Source: Macrothele yani (taxonomy: Eukaryota > Arthropoda > Arachnida > Araneae > Macrothelidae). From it: a stretch of DNA of 64,000 nucleotides. The stretch is taken from NCBI GenBank assembly GCA_039090855.1, contig CM076991.1, positions 100,266,021 through 100,330,020 of the forward strand, read 5' to 3'. Positions 32,139 through 43,329 of this stretch are shown here, in pieces; position 1 is the stretch's first letter, and every line of letters begins with the position of its first letter. Made by a program: the position numbers and the translations under genes. The notes under the pieces were generated by a model. That model was not told the DNA's origin and searched no databases. It saw only the letters and a program-made list of their open reading frames with translations.

Positions 32139-33365
32139 GGTGATAGAAGAGTACGGGTGTGGAGTAGGCAGATAGATGAATACCGTTTAGAGCTGTACTG
32201 AGGTGATGGAAGAGTACGGGTGTGGCGTAGGCAGATATATAAATACCGTTTAGAGCTGTACTGAGGTGATGGAACAGTATGGGTGTGGCGTAGGCAGATA
32301 GATGAATACCGTTTAGAGCTGTACTGAGGTGATGGGAGAGTACGGGTGTGGCGTAGGCAGATAAATGAATATCGTTTAGAGCTGTGCTGAGGTGATGGAA
32401 GAGTACGGGTGTGGCGTAGGCAGATAGATGAATATTGTTTAGAGCTGTACTGAGGTGATAGGAGAGTACGGGTGTAGCGTAGGCAGATAGGTGAATACTG
32501 TTTAGAGCCGCACTGAGGTGATGGGAGAGTACGGGTGTTGCGTAGGCAGATAGATGAATACCGTTTAGAGCTGTACTGAGGTGATGGAAGAGTACGGGTG
32601 TGGCGTAGGCAGATAGATGAATAACGTTTAGAGCTGTACTGAGGTGATGGAAGAGTTCGGGTGTGGCGTAGGCAGATAGATGAATACCGTTTAGAGCTGC
32701 ACTGAGAAGATGGGAGAGTACGGGTGTGGCGTAGGTAGATAAATGAATACTGTTTAGAGCTGTACTGAGGTGATGGAAGAGTTCGGGTGTGGCGTAGGCA
32801 GATAGATGAATACCGTTTAGAGCTGTACTGAGAAGATGGGAGAGTACGGGTGTGGCGTAGGCAGATAAATGAATACTGTTTAGAGCTTTACTGAAGTGAT
32901 GAAAGAATACGAGTGTGGCGTAGGCAGATAAATGAATACTGTTTAGAGCTGTACTGAGGTGATGGAAGAGTACAGGTGTGGCGTATGCAGATAAATGAAT
33001 ACTGTTTAGAGCTGTACTGTGGCGATGGAACAGTACGGGTGTGGCGTAGGCAGATAGATGAATACTGTTTAGAGCTGTACTGAGGTGATGGAAGAGTACG
33101 GGTGTGGCGTAGGCAGATAGATGAATACTGTTTAGAGCCGCACTGAGGTGATGGGAGAGTACGGGTGTTGCGTAGGCTGATAGATGAATACTGTTTAGAG
33201 CTGTATGGGGTGATGGAAGAGTACGGGTTGTGGCGTATGCAGATAAATGAATACCGTTTAGAGCTGTACTGAGGTGATTAAAGAGTACGGGTGTGGCGTA
33301 AGCAGATAGATGAAAACCGTTTAGAGCTGTACTGAGGTGATGGGAGAGTACGAGTGGGGCGTAGG
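32125..33365. repeat. 63 bp minisatellite within Tc1 transposase (about 20 units)
   Basis: Twenty-odd copies of the unit GTACGGGTGTGGCGTAGGCA-GATAGATGAATACC... (63 bp, 21 codons). In transposase sense it repeats LYxGDGRVRVWRRQIDEYRLE with a TGA in most units. The opposite strand stays open for 479 codons (32101-33540), which is a by-product of the in-phase unit length. Confidence 0.95.
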
Positions 33366-33873
33366 CAGCATGGTACCACTGCCCCATCGTGCCAGTTTCA
33401 CTCTGTTCAAGGCGGTTGTGGCTGTGTGATAGTTTAGGGAGATTTATCACGGGACACATTAGGTACCTAAGTGTGTCTGGAAAAGTCCGTAACCGCTGTG
33501 CGAGATCGACATGTGCAAGCTGATCGCCTACACGCTTCATGACCTTTGCGCATCATGCGGCCGATGGTCTGTTCCAGCTGTACAATGCGCTACTCAACTG
33601 GGCCGCAACGACCCAAGCATGACTCGCGGAATCCTTATATGTGTTTGGATCCATCCAGTGGCCCCAAAGGTCCCGGGATTTAAACCTTGTGGAAGCTGTC
33701 TGGAATGCCATGGGGCAGATCATCGGATCCATAGATCCTGGACTTACGTCTCGGAAGGAGCTGTAGACAATGCTGAAACTGACATAGCTGGCATTACCTC
33801 CAGGAACTCACTGGCATCTGGTGGAGTTGATGCCTTTTTGCATGTACAGGCTGTTATTCGCTCTAGAGAATGA
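33366..33873 (+). pseudogene. Tc1 transposase C-terminal part
   Basis: Decayed coding continuing after the array: a second-catalytic-block relic near HDLCASCGRWSVPAVQCATQ, the third block near PVAPKVPGFKP (from SPDLNPVE-type sequence) and the C-terminus ending HVQAVIRSRE. Homology to 13620-14100 in the inverse orientation supports the assignment. Confidence 0.65.
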
Positions 33874-34109
33874 CTAACACACTGTTAGGTAGGTATCTCT
33901 AATGTCTTGTCCCCTGAGTATAACAGCAGACGCCATGCAGGGAAATTTTCAGGATTGGGCAATCAGGCAAAGGAGATATAAAAATATTGTTATTCTGTGT
34001 ACAATTTTAATATTATTGGAAAGGAGAATAACGCGAGATTTTTTTTATCAAAGGAAGCCATTTAACCTTTTTAAGTAGCCAATAAAACTGCACGTAATGG
34101 TGCCCAAAG

Positions 34110-34826
34110 TTTTCTTCGCTTCCGAAATATTATTATGATTAGTATGGGGGCAAACTACTAAGACTAATTTATATAAATTACAATCATTACAAAATAGGAT
34201 GGTCAGAATTTTAAATAACTTTAGGGGAATTAACTTGAATGTGGGAGTACGAATAAATTCTAATGGAATTTTAGATATTGAGAAATTATGGCAATTTAGA
34301 TTATTATGATTCATGTATAAAAGAGAATAGGTATCAACATTTAATTCAACTGAACACTATAGGTCACGACTATCAAACAAGAAATAGAAATGCATTTTTG
34401 TTACCAATGCCTAACACTTTAACATAAAGAAGATTTATTGATTACCTGGGATTGATGTTATGGAATAACCTACCTTGTCAATTAACACATATTAATAATT
34501 ATAATTGTTTTCGAAAGCAACTAAAAATATTTGCTAACAAATTAAAATATAAAATTCTATGGTAAAATTTATTAATCAGTCCACATATGAGTAAATTTTA
34601 TATGTGCAGGACGTTTGACTTGACTACGTACTTTAGGGGAATTGGGATTCACTCAGACTATACATATATAGCCTTTTACTCAATTTCCTGTTCTGGGGTT
34701 ACCCTGTACATAAGTATTCACATTATATATGTTGTTTTGCTTAATACTATATGTTATAAAATTAATTTCGAAATGTAATATAGTCAAATGAAACCCCATA
34801 ACGAAATAAATGAAATGAAATGAAAC
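34110..34826 (+). mobile_element. CR1/L2-like LINE 3' end
   Basis: The decayed frame at 34170-34562 reads LQSLQNRMVRILNNFRGINL, then TRNRNAFLLPMPNT, then RRFIDYLGLMLWNNLPCQL and FRKQLKIFANKLKYKIL. This arrangement (aromatic-Gly-x-x-x-Trp-Asn-x-Leu-Pro after a TRN motif) is typical of the C-terminus of CR1/L2/Jockey-group ORF2. The 3' end has GAAAT repeats at about 34803-34826, a typical CR1/L2 tail. Confidence 0.7.
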
Positions 34827-35241
34827 CTAAATGTTTACATACCCGCCGAATTTTACGAGAGATACGTCAAAACAGTTCGTTTCCCCATCACATCTCAGGA
34901 GTACTGATCATAAACCTGTCAAAATCATAAGCACTTCTAAATAGTCCTTTATTCTCTGCTTCATAACCCAAGGTCTGACAGGGAAGGAATAGTTCCCCCT
35001 CCTAGAGGTCTGCACAGGTGCTTTGAAAAGCCCATTCCGGGTCAGAATTAAAAATTTGCTGCGAATTCGGCCCGAACCGGTCAATGCTTTCATGAAGCGT
35101 TCTCCGCCACTTATTAGAAATAACGCAGTTCTTCCTTTAGGAGGTCTCCAATCCGTGGCCCGCAGAGCATTTATGGAGCGCAAAATGTTGTTCACACAAA
35201 TTCTAAAGTGTAAGAAAATACAGTTTCGAAATGGATAAATG

Positions 35242-35281
<40 letters not shown>

Positions 35282-35435
35282 CGCGCGCGCGCGCTCGCAC
35301 ACGCTCATTTTTAAAGAAAACTGAAAAATGTAGGATTATCAGGTATCTATTTCGGGATTCATTGTACCAAAGATACCATGTTAACTGCATCGTTTCTTTA
35401 TCCGAAAATTATGTTTTAGGATTGAAAACCGGTCT
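34827..35435. other. Unassigned sequence
   Basis: Only simple repeats are recognisable (35242-35297). The 160-residue minus-strand frame at 34908-35390 is translated partly from those repeats and has no motif I recognise. Confidence 0.4.
35242..35297. repeat. (CA)n followed by (GC)n tract
   Basis: About 19 CA dinucleotides run into GAGCGCGCGCGCGCGCTCGC. Alternating purine-pyrimidine DNA of this length can adopt Z-form. Confidence 0.95.
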
Positions 35436-35550
35436 CAGCCGCCCCTGTGGCGCAGTGGTCTAAGCGGTGGCTTATGACCATTCGCCTTAGTTGGGTTCGG
35501 GTTCGAATCTCGGTGAGGCATGGATGTTTGTGCTTGTCTTTCTGCAATTT
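35436..35550 (+). mobile_element. Family A SINE, 3' truncated
   Basis: Head GCCGCCCCTGTGGCGCAGTG, box B GGTTCGAATCTC and the start of the body are clear; the rest of the body and poly-A tail are missing. Confidence 0.8.
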
Positions 35551-35600
35551 CTCTCAATCTGTCACTTGTCCAACACTGGCTCTATGTGTACATTAGCCAT

Positions 35601-36041
35601 TTAGCATACTGTAAACCCATGTTTGCTGTGTACTAGTTCACAATGCGTTACTTGATCAACAATGGTCTTCCTGTGTAAATTGATCAATGTCTGCCGTCTG
35701 TCTCGTCTCGCCTGTAGGACAATATACCGGTCGTTCGCCGCCGTGGTTGCTCGTGGATGACCACTGCTAAACTCTTGGACAGCTGTTCCTGTCGTTTGAA
35801 ATGCTCTCCAAGCTCGTGAAATGATGCTGTGAGCGATTCCGAACTCCTCGGCCACACTACTCACACTTCGACCTTCTTCCAATTTCCCAATGACGCAACC
35901 TCGGATAAAGTCAACCAGATATCGTCTACTGGATTGCCTGTTGGCCATATCACACGGTGGCAGCAACTCGACGTCGTTCAAACCGATGTACACCGTACAA
36001 TAGCTTTCACCAAATTGCTGAGCGTTCCAGAGCTGCCACAA
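35601..36041 (-). pseudogene. Tc1 transposase N-terminal fragment
   Basis: MANRQSSRRYLVDFIRGCVI begins a paired HTH domain (GKLEEGRSVSSVAEEFGIAH, then SIISRAWRAFQTTG and GHPRATTAANDRYIVL), ending in a truncated second helix region. No catalytic domain follows. It is distinct from but similar to the N-terminus of the copy at 21059-22090. Confidence 0.75.
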
Positions 36042-36061
36042 ACACAGTACACAGTATTTGA

Positions 36062-36440
36062 CATTTTCTTATAGGACTTCCGTCCACAGTGATTAGAGTT
36101 TAGGTCCCGACTACTTACAGCGAGATCGCCTGTTGGGCAGGACACAGAAACGGAAGGAATGAGTGCAAGTCTAGCGACTTTGACAGAACAGTTTGTAGTG
36201 AGATTAGAGTACAGTAGATGGCGCCACTGTAAAAGTACGATGTTGCACACAGAGGGCTAAGATAATTTCAGGGGGGGGAATAGGAAAGGATACCCATTTA
36301 CCCAGTGGGTCCAGCCTGGGGGCCGTCACTTAACGTGCTCGTCCGATGCACGGCGGATATTCAGCGATTATTAGTAAATCACACCATCTCCTTGCAATGA
36401 CAGTCTGACTAGCTAACCACTAAGCCATTCGCAGTTAATT
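36062..36440 (-). mobile_element. tRNA-derived SINE, family G
   Basis: On the minus strand the head has a box A-like GGCTTAGTGGTTAGC near 36430, followed by a body with CCGCCGTGCATCGGACGAGC, CTGGACCCACTGG and GGTGGCGCCATC-type words, ending near GACATTTTCTTATAGGACTT. The second copy is at 38766-39160. Confidence 0.65.
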
Positions 36441-38760
36441 GCTGAGCGTACACCGCCCGTGTGCTTTATACCCTTCCGACACTCTCCCCCCCCCCTTCAT
36501 GCTGAATATATGCGCATGCCCTACCGTACCGGACCCTAGTCTATCTCCTAAATGGTCTTTCGGTCCGTTCTGCTTGCTCGTTCCGCTGTTATGCTAATTT
36601 CTCCTCTTCGTCCTTAATTTTTGCCCACCAGTGTATATCTAAAATACTCTTCGACATAAATGGAATCGAAAGATAAAATAATTTTTTCAAACGGATGTTT
36701 AGAAGCAAATATGTGGAATAAAACGTATTTTTGAATTCGACATCATCTGCATTTACGCCGTCTAGCGGCATAATTGTACATCGTAAAAACAAAACAAAAT
36801 AAAGGATCGTCATTCGCATATTTCAAGCTTTCCAATGCAAAAAGAATTTTTCAAATCGGACTGATAGTTGCAGTGATATCGTCTGTACAGACGGACGGAC
36901 AAACCGGTAACATAAGCACGATCTTTTTTTTACAAACGACGTGCTAAAAAACAGTACTGTGTGTGAGTAGGGTGGAAGGGGGGCAGATAGCTCGGATCTC
37001 GGATCCAAGATACGCCATTGTGTGAGGTTTAACTTTATACTTGAAGTTCAGTTTAGTGAATTTAGCTTCACTATGAAATCCATATTATTTCAACTTGTTG
37101 GTGTTAGCTGAAAATCTCAATTATACATAACATTTACTTTTGAAAAAAGGGCCAAGATTCAAAGGAGTGAAGGATTCAGTCCAGTTCCTTTTTCATTAGT
37201 ATTTAGGCACGTCACCAGATAAAATGAGTGACCTTGCTCTGAATACACACTGCATAGAACTTCAATCAATAACTTCGTACAATTGTAATGTACACTAAAC
37301 ACTATGAATCTTCTCACGCAATGCAAGAATCATATCAAATACATGTTGCTCATGTAAAGGTCGTTCAACGTCTGCACATTCGTGAAACTCTCTCAACATG
37401 AATCGTGAATCGCTCAACTAATATTGCTCATAGCTCACTGCACACAGAGGTCTTATCTACGGAGTCTTTAAATACGTTGCTTGCCCTATAAGTCGCTTTC
37501 AAGATTGCCAATTTCAAATTCATCGGGACAAACTCTGTGGTGTTCAGTGAGAAAATATTTAACGAGAAGAAATCAAACTTACATAGAACACAAGAACTCA
37601 AAAGTAAAACTCAAAAGTAAAGGTCAAATTAGACGTATACGTAATGTTTCTTACAAGTTTCCATTCAAAACAGAACTCAAACAAAAATAGCGAAAACAGG
37701 AAAGAAAAGAAACAGAACCGTTAAATTTCTCGAGTAAGTTATGACAGTGGACCAAAATTGTTTGAATGCAAAAGGAACACCCTGCCACATTCCGATGTCC
37801 TAGTGATCAAAGGAGTGTTCTTCTGGTTATTCCACTAAGCGAGCCATGGGCATCGTGCTAGCCCTAGGACAGTGGATCATAGGACATCGATACCATTCCT
37901 CCTGCAAACAGCGACTCAAAATTAGGAACGGTCAATAGTATTAGGTGCTCGGCTGGTCACTAACTCCCGCGGACGAAAGGAAATAAAATCTCCAGAAACG
38001 TGAATCAACAGAGGAAATCTTTTTTTATTCGGTTATGCGCCTTCAAACGCTGAGGATATTATTACGAAGAATTAGAGAGAAGAATAATGAGATTTAATCA
38101 TCTGTAGCCTCTTCTGTTAATTATGTTCCTGCTCCAGTTCTGCTGCTCCTTTTTCGCCCTGCCTATCACTCTCTGGAGGACGATAAACTTCGCGTTTGAA
38201 GTTATTTTCATGCAGTAATAATTTTCATTTACAACATTAGTATGCTTGCAGAGCTGTGAGAAATCAATATTCCCGATAATTTAGAAACGTATTGGCAAGT
38301 TCATACCGCATTTTACATTGAGTTCCAAGTGTCGTTTGTTAAGGATCAAAGGCAATATCATTCACCCAAACTTTTTTCGTATATTAGAGATTCTCAGTGT
38401 TCGAAGTGGGTCGGTATGGGCCGGTATGGCATACCCGTAGTTAACAGAAATAGAAGTAAGCATACTGGCAGTTAAAAAAACATTGTTTACCATCCCGGTA
38501 TGCAATAAATTATAAACCGTCACAAACTACGTAAAGAAATTAGGATGAAAGCACAAATTCTAACGCAAAAATCGGGAAATGACATTTTTAACGGATAAAT
38601 TTGATAAATTATTAGCATCTGGGACTGAAAGAGACCGCGTACCCTTCAATGAAGGTTTTTTTTTAATTATTACATTATTTTTTTTAATTTTTAAATATTA
38701 TATACATTAATTTTTTAATACCAAAAAGAAAAAAAAAAGAATTATCTGGAATGGTATGTA
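36441..38760. other. Unassigned AT-rich sequence
   Basis: No transposon ends, SINE or conserved frame recognised in about 2.3 kb. This is the longest apparently unique stretch in the window. Confidence 0.45.
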
Positions 38761-38765
38761 TTTAT

Positions 38766-39160
38766 CGGCAACCACAGTATTTGTCATTTTCTTGTAGGAC
38801 TTACGTCCACAGTGAGTAAAGTTTTAGGTCCCAGCCACCTACAGCGAGATCGCCTTTTGGGCAGGACACAGAAACGGAAGGAATGAGAGCAAGTCCAGCA
38901 ACTTTGACAGAACAGTTTGTAGTGAGATTAGAGTCCAGTAGATGGCGCCACCGTACAAGTACGATGTTGCACACAGAGGGGTGAGAGAATTTCAGGGGGG
39001 GGGGCATAGGAAAGGATACCCATTTAACCAGTGGGTCCAGCCTAGGGGCCGTCACTTAAGGTGCTCGTTCGATGCACGGCGGATATTTAGCGATTGTTAG
39101 TAAATCAGACCATCTCTGAAAGATCAGCCCAGGCTCGAACCTAAGGACCTTATTTCTTTC
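38766..39160 (-). mobile_element. tRNA-derived SINE, family G (second copy)
   Basis: It aligns with 36062-36440 in the same orientation along most of its length, differing by scattered substitutions. It extends into a box B-like GGTTCGAGCCTGG near 39130 that the other copy has lost. Confidence 0.7.
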
Positions 39161-39337
39161 GAAACCTCCTATTTATACTATGTGGATCTACGTTCGACAC
39201 CATACCTGCAGTAGATCTGTGCCACTTCGTCCACTGGAAATTCTCCTTTAAAAATAAAAAAGAAGCAAAATAATTTTGACAGGAATGAACGCTATCCAAA
39301 GTTTGAAATATTTTTTTTTCCGTTTACTGATATAAAC

Positions 39338-39543
39338 AGTGGTTTAAGCGCTGGCTTATGACCATTTGTCCGAGAAGAGTCTCCGGGTTCGAATCTCGGT
39401 GATGCATGAATGCTGTGTTCGTCTTACGGCACTGGTTCTCTCCCTTCCCTGGAACTAATGACTCTAAATTAGGGACGAGCGACTGCTCCATACCCCATGG
39501 AGTTTCTCACGGTGGTCATTAAACCTTCAATAAAAAATAAAAA
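39338..39543 (+). mobile_element. Family A SINE
   Basis: Starts within the head at CAGTGGTTTAAGCG, with box B GGTTCGAATCTC, the full body and an A-rich tail. Perfect 12 bp target duplication ACTGATATAAAC at 39326-39337 and 39544-39555. Confidence 0.9.
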
Positions 39544-39630
39544 ACTGATATAAACCTTTTTCGATGAACATAATTTTTGTCTTTTCTTAACAATATGGCA
39601 CGAAAAAATAATATACCGATGTTTGGCATA

Positions 39631-40763
39631 TACTGCGTGCTCAGTGAATTACGACTAATTACTTAATACTTCGTGGACTCTTCTTTCGTCCGGAGAAATG
39701 CCGCTACCCAACCAGCGTACCATTAACTCCAGAGGTGTCTGTACAGTTCTCTGAGCTTCATACAAAAATCTGCTTGCTTTGGGATCCACAGTTCCGGTAT
39801 GGAGCGGTGCAGCGTGTACAGCGCCGTCACATGGAGTTTCACAGAATCCCACAGATGTCCAATTGGGTGGAGATCAGACGGGTACGTTGGCCCTTCATTT
39901 TATCCACATGGTATTGGCATCAGAAGATAAGTTTATATCGTTGGACTATCTTTCGGAGAGGTATAGGGCATCCACAATAGTAGCTCATCCCTGCCAGCGT
40001 ACGACGGATAGCCCCTCGGGATATATGTTTCTGGTTGACCCATATTGCACTGAGCCGTCAACTGCAAAAGTCTATTGCTGTAATTGCCCTGCAGGAGACG
40101 ACGGAATCGTCGTTCACCTTTGCAATCCACTTTTTTTGCCGCCGGTTGGTTTTTTTGCCATTTCGGCACCACTCCTATATTTTAACTACGAAATCCTTGA
40201 ATACCCCACAAGTGTCGCCGTTTCCAAAATAGACTCACCAATTTTTTGTGCGCCCACAATTTTTCTTCTCATAAACTCCGGTAAATCCTTGGTTTTGCCC
40301 ATCGCGTCCGTAACTTCGCTCCCAGATTCAGATCAGATGTAGAGGATTTTAGAAAGAGAGTGTCTGACCCAGGTCTTAAACAACCCATAGAAATAGGAAG
40401 CCAGGAGATTTGGGTTAGAGTGCCCGATAGGAAAGTGAAACGGAAGCGAGGTAGAAAAGGGGGAGTAAGACGGCCTTATTTATTACCGGGGGCCAGTACT
40501 CGGGGTCCGACGGCTTAAGGTGTCCATCCAATGCACGGCAGGTATTGAGTGGTTCAAGCGTTCGCACCTGCCCGGGATCGAACCTGAGTTCACATCCGTG
40601 GCGGTCACGAACGCTGACCACTAGGCCACCCGCGGCCTAGTGAGCCACCAACCTCTTATATACACCCTTTTAGCCTACAGGCCACGCCCTCTCCTCGTTA
40701 CTCCAGTATTGGGTGTAACTCACTTTGCACAGGGGTGGTCCTAATTTCGTGAGCATTCAGTGT
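39631..40763 (-). mobile_element. Degenerate Tc1-like element with nested SINE
   Basis: Left CTGCGTGCTCAGTGAATTAC and right, reversed, CACTGAATGCTCACGAAATT resemble inverted Tc1 ends. The reverse-strand sequence holds Tc1-like traces (for example HLIGHLWDSVKLHVTAL-type coding around 39800-39870 and a start-like MGKTKDLPEF near 40300). The assignment is by layout and weak motif resemblance. Confidence 0.5.
40335..40636 (-). mobile_element. tRNA-derived SINE, family F (second copy)
   Basis: The reverse complement starts GCCGCGGGTGGCCTAGTGGT with box B GGTTCGATCCC and follows the body of the copy at 29713 through GGTTGTTTAAGACCTGGGT to the CTACATCTGATC tail. No clear target duplication. Confidence 0.85.
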
Positions 40764-40769
40764 GTTTCA

Positions 40770-41400
40770 GACGTGTTTAAACTTAATGCTGCTGTTTTGC
40801 AACGAGGAATTTTCAAGATTTCGGAAATTGTGAGATATTCAAAAACAATGTAATCTTCCACAGAATTCAATTTTTATAATGAGTGTCCATAGGCGTGATG
40901 ATCTACAGGTGACATTAAAAATAATGATAATTGTGTATGTGATCCGAAGTATTTCTAAATCAATAAAGAAACTGATGTTTTAGCGTTGTATGTATTCAGA
41001 ATGAGGCATATGTCATGCACGAAAGGGCAGTCAAAACATACATCGTTGATAACAGATGTACATCGTAATATTACAAAATTTGAATTTATGAGCTATTTAA
41101 TGCAGTGTTGGCTAATGTCACGAAAAAACTATACTCGTTTTGTGTTGTTATCGTAGTTGCATTTTCCCATTGAAATGCTATGGCCGTGAAATTATTGAAG
41201 TGCGAAAGAGTTTACTCAGTGTTTATGTATGGAAGTACTGATTTTAAGTTGGTAGTCATCAGTTTTAACGTGTATTTCTTTAATAATATTCTAATGAATT
41301 CAGCTTTTGCGATGCAATAAATGCGTTCCTATGTGTGGGAAGATATTTTCGGTTCACTTTGTATTTTGTCAAGAAATCTTTTCCCTCGATGATGCTACTC
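40770..41400. other. Unassigned AT-rich sequence
   Basis: No recognisable feature. Confidence 0.4.
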
Positions 41401-42300
41401 ATGAAACTTTCCTTCTTCTTTTTTTTTCTTTATCATGATTAGGATTCCATACCTATCGTGTAATTGATCAAAAGTTATCCGATACATAGGCATACATTAC
41501 TTAAATATTCCCAAGTGGAGCACTCTGTATGATGATTTACGAAGTCATACACTGTGTATGATGATTTACCAAACACTCCGTATGATGATTTACGGAGTCA
41601 TACACTCTGATGATGATTTACGGAGTCATACACTCTGTATGATTATTTACTAAGTCATATACTCTGTTTGATGATTTACGGAGTCATACACTCTGTATGA
41701 TGATTTACGAAGTCATACACTCTGTAAGATGAATTACGCCCCAGATTATGTCTAATAGAATAAAGGTTTATATCAGTCTGGGCACATTAAATATTTTAAT
41801 TTTCGCTAAAACACACTAGCGCTTTCAAAACCTTTACATGGTTTCATCATCAGGTGTAATATAAGACACAATTCCTTTCAAATACACACTAAACAATACT
41901 CAAATGACCCCTTGAGGCCATGAAACTCTCCTTCTTCTTTATTTTTTCTTTATCATGATTAGGATTCCATACCTATCGTGTAATTGATCAAAAGTTATCT
42001 GATACATAGGTATACATTACTTAAATATTCCCAAGTGGAGCACTCTGTATGATGATTTACAAAGTCATACACTCTGTATGATGATTTACGGAGTCATACA
42101 CTCTATATGATGATTTACGGAGTCATACACTCTGTATGATGATTTACGGAGTCATACACTCTATATGATGATTTACGGAGTCATACACTCTATATGATGA
42201 TTTACGGAGTCATACACTCTGTATGATGATTTACGGAGTCATACACTCTGTATGATTATTTACGAAGTCATACACTCGGTAAAATGAATTACGCACCAGA
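41400..42300. repeat. Direct duplication with ~29 bp minisatellites
   Basis: A ~520 bp block is repeated (about 41400-41925 and 41925-42490). Each block has a leader (TTTATCATGATTAGGATTCC), a ~29 bp tandem array of TGATGATTTACGGAGTCATACACTCTG-type units (41515-41740 with ~7 units; 42040-42290 with ~8), and an end piece shared with the palindrome at 42300. Confidence 0.8.
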
Positions 42301-42745
42301 TTATGTCTAATAGAATAAAGGTTTATGCCGTCTGGGCACATTAAATATTTTAATTTTCGCTACAATACACTACATTAGCGCTTTCGAAACCTTTGCATGG
42401 TTTCATCATCAGGTGTAATATATGACACAATTCCTTTCAAATAGACACTACACAATACTCAATTGACCCCTTGAGGTCATAACGGCAAGCAATATATTTT
42501 ACATGACGGGGATGAGCATATTTCTTGCATAATTGCTCATAACCATCATGCAAGATATATTGCTTGCCGTTATGACCTCAAGGGGTCATTTGAGTATTGT
42601 GTAGTGTGTATTTGAAAGGAATTGTGTCATATATTACACCTGATGATGAAACCATGCAAAGTTTTCGAAAGCGCTAATGTATTTTAGCGAAAATAAAAAT
42701 ATTTAACGTGCCAAGACGGTATAAACCTTTGTTCTATTAGGCATA
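42300..42745. repeat. Long palindrome with ~200 bp arms
   Basis: The left arm (about 42303-42505) and right arm (about 42540-42745) are near-complementary, from TATGTCTAATAGAAT at the left edge to ATTCTATTAGGCATA-like sequence at the right. The centre is TTGCATAATTGC. Each arm contains CACCTGATGATGAAACC...TTTCGAAAGCGC (read outwards), which resembles the conserved core of hammerhead-type sequences found in Penelope-like elements. The half-arm at 41740-41910 is a third copy. The Tc1 at 42746 inserted at its right edge. Confidence 0.8.
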
Positions 42746-42782
42746 CACTACTGTTTGCGAAAATGGCAACATCATGAAGGAC

Positions 42783-43112
42783 TAATACACACAATTAACG
42801 TGGAATAGGAACATCAAGCAGAAGTCATCGCTCTTTCCACGTTTATAAGTGAGTCACGGAAAAAATATCATCGGCCGCCACCGGAATCGAATCCAGGGGG
42901 CTTCCAGTTACGCACCGGACATACTACCACTGCACCACAGCGGCCTCGAATTCTCCAGACTCACAAACGACTAACTGGCGAGGTCGTTGTGGTGCAGTGG
43001 TAGTATGTCCGGCGCGTAACTGGTAGCCTCTGGGTTCGATTCCCGGTGGCGGCCGATGAGAATTTTTCCGTGACTCATTTATAAACGTGGAAAGAGCGAT
43101 TACTTCTGTTTG
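42783..43112. mobile_element. Head-to-head palindrome of tRNA-like units (family C) inside Tc1
   Basis: Left unit (about 42822-42947, minus) and right unit (about 42980-43107, plus) are mirror images separated by ~30 bp. Each has a tRNA-like head with a 7 bp acceptor pairing (GGCCGCT or GGTCGTT with GGCGGCC), box A-like GTGGTGCAGTGGTAG and box B GGTTCGATTCC, then a ~60 bp body ending AACGTGGAAAGAGCGAT. A 13 bp near-perfect duplication (ATCATGAAGGACT 42770-42782, ATTATGAAGGACT 43113-43125) flanks it. Confidence 0.75.
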
Positions 43113-43329
43113 ATTATGAAGGACTGCTGATATTAACTTGAAACTAACAGAATATGTACAACAGATTAAGACATGCAAATGATTAAAACGCCGGTGAAAA
43201 TGCGCATGCGGTTTCGGAGCAGCCCCCTCTGAACTATCCATTCTTGGGCATAAAGAGCTGGCTCAAATGAGATGTTGCAATCAGTGAAGGGCCGACATTG
43301 AGTCAAAAGGATGTTTCTTGTGTCTTTCC

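Larger units (their letters stand above)
30148..33916 (+). mobile_element. Tc1-like element enlarged by two minisatellites (copy 3)
   Basis: Ends CACTCAGTAGACAAACCATT (left) and, reversed, CTCAGGGGACAAGACATTAG. About 3.8 kb because of a 20 bp array (30255-31635) and a 63 bp array (32125-33365). Its left flank is the inverse of the flank at 15846-16253. Confidence 0.85.

Noticed and set aside
34908..35390. 160-codon frame as a host gene
   Set aside because: Includes the translated CA/GC microsatellite and has no motif or second copy.
42390..42440. Active hammerhead ribozyme
   Set aside because: CTGATGA...GAAA is present, but an extra T interrupts stem II and no cleavage triplet or stem I pairing could be placed by eye. 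Kept only as a weak resemblance.
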